From the NCBI GenBank assembly GCA_011390985.1, contig JAABRJ010000016.1, positions 1 to 6,063 on the forward strand: DNA of 6,063 bases, read 5' to 3'. The notes beneath the pieces are model-generated. The model did no database searches. It was not told where the DNA came from and saw only the letters and a program-made list of their open reading frames with translations. Of the stretch, positions 1 through 6,063 are shown one piece after another. A program made the translations under genes and the position numbers. The DNA is from Desulfobacteraceae bacterium. GTDB taxonomy: Bacteria > Desulfobacterota > Desulfobacteria > Desulfobacterales > JAABRJ01. How positions within the stretch are numbered: the stretch's first letter is position 1; each line of letters starts with the position of its first letter.

Positions 1-100
1 CCGTCCGGGGGTCGTCAGTGTCGTGGATGGCCTCGGCGATGATGCGCTTTTCGTCCCGCGCCACACACCCGAACACCGCCGTACCGAAATCGAGCTGCCA
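1..100 (-). CDS. Unidentified partial coding-like tract, running off the left edge
   Basis: On the minus strand one frame stays open from just after a TGA at 101-103 to the window edge, about 33 codons. It reads as plausible protein, including the stretches LDFGTAVFGCVARDEKR and IIAEAIHDTDDP. By hand count 28 of 33 codons end in G or C, the same bias as gltB and gltD, which favours this frame over the competing plus-strand frame. There is no ATG in frame. GTG codons at 74-76 and 62-64 are the only evident starts, and neither has a convincing ribosome binding site. The ATG at 99-101 is in a different frame that stops at 15-17. It lies downstream of gltD on the same strand, beyond a strong hairpin, so it is probably not in the glt operon. 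It could be the 5' end of a downstream gene, or a fragment of a decayed gene or transposase whose upstream part is lost. I do not recognise the family. Confidence 0.3.
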
Positions 101-140
101 TCAGACCAGCAATCCCGATTGAATAGCGATTCGGCTTTAG

Positions 141-186
141 AGCGGTGTCCTTGAAAACGCGTGACCCGCAGTTCAAGGACACCGCT
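141..186 (-). terminator. Perfect 15-bp inverted repeat after gltD, probable transcription end or mRNA-stabilising hairpin
   Basis: The arm AGCGGTGTCCTTGAA at 141-155 is exactly reverse-complemented at 172-186, with a 16-base spacer at 156-171. The repeat begins 19 bases past the gltD stop codon, which is the usual place for an operon-end hairpin. Neither side is followed by a T-tract: the minus-strand transcript continues CTAAAGCCG and the plus-strand side continues AATCAGAA. It therefore does not meet the classical intrinsic-terminator rule, and the 16-base loop is also longer than typical. Within the spacer a further three-base GCG/CGC pairing is possible. It may act as a U-tract-less terminator, a 3' end protector against exonucleases, or a dispersed palindromic element that inserted here. 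The inverted repeat is seen directly; its function is inference. Confidence 0.5.
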
Positions 187-205
187 AATCAGAAACTCGC
201 GCGTA

Positions 206-1681
206 TTATTGAGGTAAATCGCAGCACCCCTTAGTGGGCAGATTCGAGCGCCCCATCAGGAAGATATCCACCTCGCGGGCTGCTTCGCGGCCTTCCGAGA
301 TGGCCCAGACGATCAAGGATTGACCGCGCCGAGCATCCCCGGCCGCAAAGATGCCGGGCCGCGAGGTGGCGTAGCGCCCGTCGGTGCGGATGCTGCCGCG
401 TTCGTCCAGCGAAAGGCCCAGCTGCGATCCAATTGTTTTGCTTTCCGGGCCGCTGAAGCCCAGAGCCAGCAGGACTATGTCGGCCGGCCAGCTGCGCTCG
501 CTGCCTTTGACCTCTCTCAGGCGCGGCGGCCTTCCGGAATGCTCCTCGAAGACCACATCCACTGTGGAAAGGCCGACCAACCGTCCGCGGCTGCCCTCGA
601 AGCCCTTGCTCAGAACTCCGAACTGGCGCTGCCCGCCCTCTTCGTGTGAGCTGCTGGTGCGCAGGCGTATGGGCCAGAAGGGCCAGGGCTGATGCGGCGG
701 CCGATCGAGGGGCGGTTTGGGCATGAGTTCCAGGTTGAGCACGGAGGCGGCCCCCTGCCGGTGGCAGGTGCCGATGCAGTCGCTGCCGGTGTCGCCGCCG
801 CCGAGGACGATGATATGCTTGCCGGCTGCCGAGATGCGCGGCGCCATTTCGGAGTCGGGGTCGGAGGGATATTCGCCGCTGACGAGCTTGTTCTGACCAG
901 TCAAAAAATCCATGGCGAAGTAAATGCCGGATAGGTCACGGCCGGGGATGGGTAAGTCGCGCGGCCGGGTGGCCCCCAGGCACAGCACGATGGCGTCGAA
1001 GGTTTGCAGGTCGCCGGCCCCGAGATCCAGACCCACATTTACTCCGGCTTTGAAGACAATGCCTTCTTCTTTCAGGATCCGCAGGCGGCGCTCCAGGATC
1101 TTCTTCTCCATTTTGAAGTCGGGGATGCCGTAGCGCAGCAACCCGCCTATGCGCGGGCTGCGCTCGAAAACGGTCACTTCATGGCCCGCTTGGTTGAGCT
1201 GCGCGGAGCAGGCCAGGCCCGCCGGGCCCGAGCCGATCACGGCCACGCGCCTGCCGGTGCGCTGGGCGGGCGGTTGCGGGCGCACCCAGCCGTTTTCGAA
1301 ACCGTGCTCGATGATCTCCTTTTCGATCAGTTCGATGGTCACGGGCGGCTCGTTGATGGCCAGCACGCAGGCTTCTTCGCAGGGCGCCGGGCACAGGCGC
1401 CCGGTGAATTCGGGGAAATTGTTGGTCTGGTGCAGTCGCTGCAGGGCTTCCCTCCAGCGGCCGTGGTAAACCAGGTCGTTCCAGTCCGGGATCAGGTTGC
1501 CCAGCGGGCAGCCCGCGTGGCAGGTGGGCACCCCGCAGTCCATGCAGCGGGCGGTCTGCCGGCGGACTTGCTCTTCGGGAAAGGGCATGTAAATCTCTTT
1601 GAAGTCGGCCACCCGTTCCTCGACCGGGCGGCGCCGGGGGGTTTGCCTCGGGTACTCCTTGAAACCGGTTGGTTTGCCCAT
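206..1681 (-). CDS. gltD: Glutamate synthase [NADPH] small (beta) subunit
   Basis: This 491-residue protein is the electron-input subunit of glutamate synthase. It oxidises NADPH through FAD and passes electrons to GltB via iron-sulfur clusters in the cytoplasm. The N-terminal cluster domain has Cys46, 49, 54 and 58 (CxxCGxxxCxxxCP) and a second set at Cys97, 101 and 105 (CPAPCEEAC), the arrangement of the GltD family. The FAD fold begins at about residue 144 with GSGPAGL (Gly150, 152, 155) and Glu173 after the second strand. The NADPH fold follows with GGGDTG at 294-299. A closing FAD motif, GIFAAGD, sits at 443-449, followed by SLIVWAISEGREAA. Length matches the family and no key residue is missing. 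The ATG at 1681 is secure because an in-frame TGA lies at 1688-1690. Its ribosome binding site is weak, an AGG about 10 bases upstream (1694-1692). It follows gltB by 103 bases and is probably co-transcribed with it. Related FAD/NAD(P) oxidoreductases share this fold, but the gltB neighbour settles the assignment. Confidence 0.97.
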   Translation of the reverse strand: MGKPTGFKEYPRQTPRRRPVEERVADFKEIYMPFPEEQVRRQTARCMDCGVPTCHAGCPLGNLIPDWNDLVYHGRWREALQRLHQTNNFPEFTGRLCPAPCEEACVLAINEPPVTIELIEKEIIEHGFENGWVRPQPPAQRTGRRVAVIGSGPAGLACSAQLNQAGHEVTVFERSPRIGGLLRYGIPDFKMEKKILERRLRILKEEGIVFKAGVNVGLDLGAGDLQTFDAIVLCLGATRPRDLPIPGRDLSGIYFAMDFLTGQNKLVSGEYPSDPDSEMAPRISAAGKHIIVLGGGDTGSDCIGTCHRQGAASVLNLELMPKPPLDRPPHQPWPFWPIRLRTSSSHEEGGQRQFGVLSKGFEGSRGRLVGLSTVDVVFEEHSGRPPRLREVKGSERSWPADIVLLALGFSGPESKTIGSQLGLSLDERGSIRTDGRYATSRPGIFAAGDARRGQSLIVWAISEGREAAREVDIFLMGRSNLPTKGCCDLPQ

Positions 1682-1784
1682 GATGGTTCAGCCTGTCGTA
1701 TTTATTTGTTGATTTGGTTCGTTGCGGTTCAATTCGATCGCGCTTCCCTCATTGCTTCCGGCACTTTCTGCGAGTATCGACGCC
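1682..1784 (-). other. gltB-gltD intergenic spacer
   Basis: This 103-base gap separates the gltB stop from the gltD start. The half nearest gltD is noticeably AT-rich compared with the flanking genes. I see no hairpin resembling a terminator, which supports read-through and an operon. In the transcript direction the pentamer GAACC occurs three times (plus-strand ggttc at 1726-1730, 1716-1720 and 1685-1689), the last just ahead of the gltD start. A second in-frame TGA follows the gltB stop twelve codons later, so a read-through gltB product would end inside the spacer. The gap is longer than in tightly coupled operons, so translation of gltD probably initiates independently. No regulatory site can be named with confidence. 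Confidence 0.6.
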
Positions 1785-4700
1785 TCAGCTGCCGCAGGCC
1801 GTCTTTTCCTCTTGCAACCGCGCAAGCGCCTTTTTGTAATCGCGCGGCATGACCTTGACAAAGCTCGCCAGCGCCAGCGGCCAGGAATCCAACATCCCGG
1901 CGGCCACGCTGCTGCCCGTATAGTCGTGATGTTTGCGCACCATCGCATGCAATGCGAGCTGGTCCTCGGCCGCGGCGACCGGCTCCAGGTCGACCATTCC
2001 CAGGTTGCAGTGTTCGGCTGCGAAACGGCCGTCCGGATCGAGGACATAAGCCGTTCCGCCGCTCATGCCGGCCGCGAAATTGCGCCCGGTTGGGCCCAGT
2101 ACGGCCACCTGTCCGCCGGTCATGTATTCGCAGCCGTGATCGCCAACCCCTTCCACCACCGCGCCGACTCCGCTGTTGCGCACGCAGAAGCGCTCGCCGG
2201 CCAGGCCATTGATGTAGGCCTCGCCGCTGGTGGCGCCGTAAAATGCCACGTTGCCGATAATCAGGTTTTCATGCGCCGCGAAAGCCGCGCCGGCCGCCGG
2301 TCGGATGATTAGCCGGGCGCCGGAAAGCCCCTTGCCGAAATAGTCGTTGGCCTCGCCCCGGATATGGGCGGTGATCCCTGCGGCGCCAAAGGCCATGAAG
2401 CTCTGCCCGGCGGACCCCGTGCAGTGCAGCACGATCGTGTCCGGCGGCAGCCCCGCAGCGCCGTGGCGCCGGGCGATGGCGCTGCTCAACAGGGTGCCCA
2501 GCGTGCGTTGCGTGTTGCTGATGGGCAGCTCGATGCGCACTGGCTGCCGGTGTTCAAGGGCCGGTTTGGCCTGCTTAAGAAGCTGTCGGTCGAGGACTTT
2601 GCCCAGGGCGGTATCCGGGGGGGCGCCGCAAAACGCGGCCACTGCCGGCGGCGGCGTCGGCCGGTGCAGGATGCGGGACAAATCAAGGCCGCGTGCTTGC
2701 CAGTGGGTCACGGCGGTCGTGAATTCAAGGCAGTCACTGCGGCCAACCATCTTCGAGAGCGTGCGGAATCCCAGTCCGGCCATGATGGTGCGCAGTTCCT
2801 CGGCAATAAAGCGCATCAGGTTGATCACCTGTTCGGGCTTGCCGGCGAATTTTTTACGCAGCACCGGGTCCTGGGTAGCGATACCCACCGGGCAGGTGTT
2901 CAGGTGACAGACGCGCATCATGACGCAGCCCAGGGCCACCAGGGCGACGCTGCCGAAGCCGAACTCGTCGGCCCCCAGCAGGCAAGCCACGGCCACGTCG
3001 CGGCCGGTCTTGAGCTGGCCGTCGCACTCCACCACGATCTTGTGGCGCAGGCCGTTGAGCACCAGGGTCTGTTGGGTCTCGGCCAGGCCTATCTCCCAGG
3101 GCAGGCCGCCGTGCTTGATGGAGCCCAGGGGTGAGGCGCCCGTGCCGCCGGCATCTCCGCTGATCAGGACCACGTCCGCCTTGGCCTTCACCACGCCGGC
3201 GGCTATGGTGCCCACACCCGCCTCGGAGACCAGCTTGACGCTGATGCGCGCCCGCGGGTTGATGTTGCGCAGATCGTAAATCAGCTGCGCCAGGTCCTCG
3301 ATCGAATAGATATCGTGGTGCGGCGGCGGCGAGATCAGACCGACATAGGGGGTGGCATGGCGGGTGCGGGCGATCCAGGGGTAGACCTTGAATCCGGGCA
3401 GCTGTCCGCCTTCGCCGGGCTTTGCGCCTTGGGCCATTTTGATCTGCAGCTCGTTGGCATTGACCAGGTAGTGGGCGGTCACGCCGAAACGGCCCGAGGC
3501 TACCTGCTTGATGGCGCTGTTGCGCCAGCTGCCGTTCGGGTCGGGCTGGAAGCGGTCGGCGTCCTCGCCGCCTTCGCCGCAGTTGCTGCGGCCACCGATG
3601 CGGTTCATGGCGATGGCCAGGGTTTCGTGGGCCTCCTTGCTGATCGAGCCGTAAGACATGGCGCCCGTCTTGAAGCGCTTGACGATTTCGGTCCATGGCT
3701 CGACTTCGGAAAGTGGCACCGGCCGGCCGGCCGGTGTGAACGCAAGCAGGCCGCGGATCAGGCCGCCCGCGCGGTTTTGGGCTTGCACCAGGCCGGTGAA
3801 CTCGTGCCAGGCGCGCTCGTCCCCCTCCCCGCGCACGGCCTGTTGCAGCCGGGCGATTGTCAGGGGATTGTACTGGTGCTGCTCTCCGCCGCGCCGCCAT
3901 TGGTATTTGCCGCCCGCCGCCAGGCCGCCGCCGATGGCGGTGGCTTCGGCGCTGCGCGCATAGGCGACCGCATGGTTGCGGCGCACGAGGTCCGCGATGC
4001 GTTCCAGGCCGCTGCCGCCGATGCGCGAGGGCGTGCCGCTGAAATAGCGGTCGATCAGGTTGTCGGACAAACCCACCGCTTCAAAGATCTGGGCACCGCG
4101 GTAGCTCTGCAAGGTGCAGATGCCCATCTTGCTCATCACCTTGAGGATGCCCTTGTTGGCGGCCTTAATATAGTTGGCGCAGGCCACCCGCCCGTCGAGC
4201 CCCTCCAACTCGCCGCTTTCGGCCATGCGGCGGATGGCGGCCAGCGCCAAATAGGGGTTAACCGCCCCGGCACCATAGCCCAGCAGGCAGCAGAAGTGAT
4301 GGATCTCGCGCGCCTCGGCGGTTTCAGCGATCAGGCCGCAGCGCGTGCGGCAGCCCTTGCGGATCAGGTAGTGGTGCACCCCGGACAGGGCCAGCAGACT
4401 GGGGATGGCGGCATGCCGCCGGTCCATGCCGCGGTCGGACAGAATCAGGATGGCGGCCCCGCCTTCCACGGCTTCCGCGGCCTCGCGGCAAAGGTAGGTC
4501 AAGGCCGCGTTCAGGGCCGCCGCGCCGCCTTCGATGTCGAAGAGGGCCGGCAGCGTTACGACCCGCAGGCCGGCGGCGCGGTTGGCGCGGATGGATGAAA
4601 GCTCGGCATCGGTCAGGATCGGATAATCCAGGCGCAGCTTGCGGCAGTGCAGGGGACTTTCGGCGAACAGATCCTGCTCGGCGCCGAGCGTCGTCGCAAG

Positions 4701-6063
4701 CGAGGTGACCAGTTCCTCGCGGATCGCATCCAGGGGCGGGTTGGTTACCTGGGCGAAGAGCTGGCGGAAGTAATCGAACAGCGGTCGCGACTGCTCGGAA
4801 AGGATTGCCGGCGGCGTATCATCGCCCATGGACCCGGTGGGCTCGGCGCCCGCGCCGGCCATCGGTCCGATGACGAATTTGAAATCTTCCAGGGTGTGCT
4901 GAAAGATGATCAGGTCTTGCGCGGCGATGGGCGCAGAGAGTTCCGCCGGCGGCAGGTCCGCAAGGCGCACCAGGTTTTGGTTGATCCAGGCGCGGTAAGG
5001 CCGGCGCGCGGCCAGTTCGGCCTTCAGTTCGTCATCCTCGATGATACGCCCCTGCTCCAAATCGATCAGCAGCATGCGCCCGGGCCGCAGGCGCCCCTTG
5101 GCGGCGGTCATTTCCGGGGCCACGGGCAGCACGCCGGCTTCCGAGCCCAGGATCACGCGCCCGTCGCGGGTGACCGTGTAGCGCGCCGGACGCAGCCCGT
5201 TGCGATCCAGCGTGGCGCCGATCTGGCTGCCGTTGCTGAAAGCGATGGCGGCGGGCCCGTCCCAGGGCTCCATCAGGCAGGCGTGGTATTCATAAAATGC
5301 CTTGCGCTCGTCGGGCATGGCGGCGTGGCCCTGCCAGGCCTCGGGAATGAGCATCATCATGCTGTGCGCCAGGGAGCGGCCGCTGTGGTGCAGCAGCTCC
5401 AGGGCGTTGTCCAGGATGGCCGAATCGCTGCCGCCAGGCTTGGCGATCGGCAACAGCTTCTGCATGTCGTCGCCGAACAGGTCGGAGCGGAACAGGTGCT
5501 GGCGGGCGTTCATCCAGTTGACGTTGCCGCGCAAGGTGTTGATCTCGCCGTTGTGGCCCAGGAAGCGGAAGGGGTGGGCAAGATCCCAGGTGGGAAAGGT
5601 GTTGGTGCTGTAACGCTGGTGCACCAGGGCCATGGCGCTGGCAATTTCCGGATGCGACAGGTCGGGGTAATAGGGCTCGATCTGATGAGCCAGGAACATG
5701 CCTTTGTAAACCAGGGTGCGGCTTGAGAGACTGGGGATATGGAAAAAACTGCCCTGCGGCAGTTTGCAGGCGCGCGCGCCGGCTTCCATGACCTTGCGCA
5801 GCACGTAGAGCTTGCGTTCGAAATGGGCTTGATCGAGCATTGCCCTTCTTTGCCCGACGAATAGGTGGAAAATGGAGGGTTCTGCGGCGCGGGCGATTCC
5901 GCCCAGGACTTCGGAGCGGACCGGCACAGCGCGCCAGCCCAGGAACAGCAGGTTTTCGGCACGCACCGCGTCCGCGCACATATCCATCAGGTGTTCGCGC
6001 TGCTCCGCGTCCGGCGGCAGGAAAACGGCGCCGCAGGCATACGCGCCCTCTTCGGGCAGGCGG
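1785..6063 (-). CDS. gltB: Glutamate synthase [NADPH] large (alpha) subunit, 5' end off-window
   Basis: This is the catalytic subunit that makes glutamate from 2-oxoglutarate and glutamine-derived ammonia. About 1,425 codons are visible. The frame stays open to the right edge, and the 25 residues before the Met at 5987 are family-like (YACGAVFLPPD), so that Met is internal. Numbered from it, the class II glutamine amidotransferase domain runs to about 400, with HQRYSTNTFPTW at 123-134 and the likely oxyanion-hole Asn146-Gly147 in HNGE. A central ammonia-channel domain spans about 450-740. The FMN/2-oxoglutarate domain spans about 760-1110, with SGDAGGTGASP at 943-953 and DGQLKTGRD at 989-997. 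The 3Fe-4S ligands are Cys1021, 1027 and 1032 (Cx5Cx4C). The C-terminal GXGXG beta-helix spans about 1170-1370, including GATSGEAYINGLAGERF and GCEYMTGG. Matching the cluster cysteines to my recollection of the mature Azospirillum enzyme suggests roughly 55 mature residues plus any propeptide are missing, including the nucleophilic Cys1. No frameshift or lost ligand is visible. The C-terminus is complete and gltD follows. Confidence 0.98.
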   Translation of the reverse strand, partial: RLPEEGAYACGAVFLPPDAEQREHLMDMCADAVRAENLLFLGWRAVPVRSEVLGGIARAAEPSIFHLFVGQRRAMLDQAHFERKLYVLRKVMEAGARACKLPQGSFFHIPSLSSRTLVYKGMFLAHQIEPYYPDLSHPEIASAMALVHQRYSTNTFPTWDLAHPFRFLGHNGEINTLRGNVNWMNARQHLFRSDLFGDDMQKLLPIAKPGGSDSAILDNALELLHHSGRSLAHSMMMLIPEAWQGHAAMPDERKAFYEYHACLMEPWDGPAAIAFSNGSQIGATLDRNGLRPARYTVTRDGRVILGSEAGVLPVAPEMTAAKGRLRPGRMLLIDLEQGRIIEDDELKAELAARRPYRAWINQNLVRLADLPPAELSAPIAAQDLIIFQHTLEDFKFVIGPMAGAGAEPTGSMGDDTPPAILSEQSRPLFDYFRQLFAQVTNPPLDAIREELVTSLATTLGAEQDLFAESPLHCRKLRLDYPILTDAELSSIRANRAAGLRVVTLPALFDIEGGAAALNAALTYLCREAAEAVEGGAAILILSDRGMDRRHAAIPSLLALSGVHHYLIRKGCRTRCGLIAETAEAREIHHFCCLLGYGAGAVNPYLALAAIRRMAESGELEGLDGRVACANYIKAANKGILKVMSKMGICTLQSYRGAQIFEAVGLSDNLIDRYFSGTPSRIGGSGLERIADLVRRNHAVAYARSAEATAIGGGLAAGGKYQWRRGGEQHQYNPLTIARLQQAVRGEGDERAWHEFTGLVQAQNRAGGLIRGLLAFTPAGRPVPLSEVEPWTEIVKRFKTGAMSYGSISKEAHETLAIAMNRIGGRSNCGEGGEDADRFQPDPNGSWRNSAIKQVASGRFGVTAHYLVNANELQIKMAQGAKPGEGGQLPGFKVYPWIARTRHATPYVGLISPPPHHDIYSIEDLAQLIYDLRNINPRARISVKLVSEAGVGTIAAGVVKAKADVVLISGDAGGTGASPLGSIKHGGLPWEIGLAETQQTLVLNGLRHKIVVECDGQLKTGRDVAVACLLGADEFGFGSVALVALGCVMMRVCHLNTCPVGIATQDPVLRKKFAGKPEQVINLMRFIAEELRTIMAGLGFRTLSKMVGRSDCLEFTTAVTHWQARGLDLSRILHRPTPPPAVAAFCGAPPDTALGKVLDRQLLKQAKPALEHRQPVRIELPISNTQRTLGTLLSSAIARRHGAAGLPPDTIVLHCTGSAGQSFMAFGAAGITAHIRGEANDYFGKGLSGARLIIRPAAGAAFAAHENLIIGNVAFYGATSGEAYINGLAGERFCVRNSGVGAVVEGVGDHGCEYMTGGQVAVLGPTGRNFAAGMSGGTAYVLDPDGRFAAEHCNLGMVDLEPVAAAEDQLALHAMVRKHHDYTGSSVAAGMLDSWPLALASFVKVMPRDYKKALARLQEEKTACGS

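Noticed and set aside
2..154. Plus-strand open frame entering from the left edge and stopping at 152-154, possibly the 3' end of a convergent gene
   Set aside because: By hand count about 11 of its first 33 codons end in A or T, against 5 of 33 for the opposing minus-strand frame. Its stop would also fall inside the hairpin arm. It is more likely the antisense of the minus-strand tract.
141..186. Hairpin as an integron attC site
   Set aside because: The arms lack the GTTRRRY and RYYYAAC core sequences, and no integron cassette structure is present.
1704..1732. Possible internal promoter for gltD, with TTGAAC (1732-1727) and ACAAAT (1709-1704) 17 bases apart on the minus strand
   Set aside because: The -10-like hexamer is a poor match to TATAAT, and an AT-rich spacer will offer such pairs by chance.
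1688..2047. Minus-strand open frame overlapping the gltB C-terminus and crossing the spacer, in the same frame as gltD
   Set aside because: It is out of frame with the well-conserved gltB C-terminus, has an Arg/Trp/Ser-rich composition, and ends in TGA two codons before the gltD start. It resembles no protein I know and is best explained as a shadow frame.
3315..4598. Long plus-strand open frame of 427 codons opposite gltB, and several similar ones
   Set aside because: These are the expected shadows of a GC-rich gene read antisense. Their translations are rich in Ala, Gly, Arg and Gln with no recognisable domain, while the minus-strand frame is an unambiguous GltB.
5985..5987. ATG at 5987 as the gltB start codon
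   Set aside because: The frame continues upstream to the edge with family-like sequence, and starting here would remove the catalytic N-terminal cysteine of the amidotransferase domain.

Overview
The window carries the two subunit genes of a bacterial NADPH-dependent glutamate synthase (GOGAT), both on the minus strand. gltB (large, alpha subunit) enters from the right edge and ends at 1785. gltD (small, beta subunit) follows at 1681-206. Both frames are intact and very GC-rich in third codon positions. The subunits are of the ordinary bacterial type: separate alpha and beta polypeptides in B-then-D order, with FMN, FAD and iron-sulfur ligand motifs all recognisable. The sequence suggests a GC-rich bacterium, plausibly in or near the Proteobacteria/Desulfobacterota, but two housekeeping genes cannot fix the lineage.

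Layout from right to left, in the direction of transcription. Positions 6063-1785 hold gltB, with only its extreme N-terminus (including the catalytic cysteine) off-window. Positions 1784-1682 are a 103-base, relatively AT-rich gap with no terminator. Positions 1681-206 hold complete gltD. Nineteen bases after the gltD stop is a perfect 15-bp inverted repeat (141-186) placed like a terminator but without a U-tract. Positions 100-2 hold a short minus-strand tract that looks codon-biased and runs off the left edge; it may be the start of a downstream gene or a decayed fragment, and I do not recognise it.

The two enzymes work together. GltD takes electrons from NADPH onto FAD and passes them through its iron-sulfur centres to the 3Fe-4S cluster and FMN of GltB. 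GltB hydrolyses glutamine in its N-terminal amidotransferase domain, channels the ammonia internally, and reductively aminates 2-oxoglutarate to glutamate. With glutamine synthetase this is the main route of ammonia assimilation when ammonia is scarce.

I found no previously undescribed system here. The only parts that known genes do not explain lie in the leftmost 205 bases: the inverted repeat and the unidentified coding-like tract.
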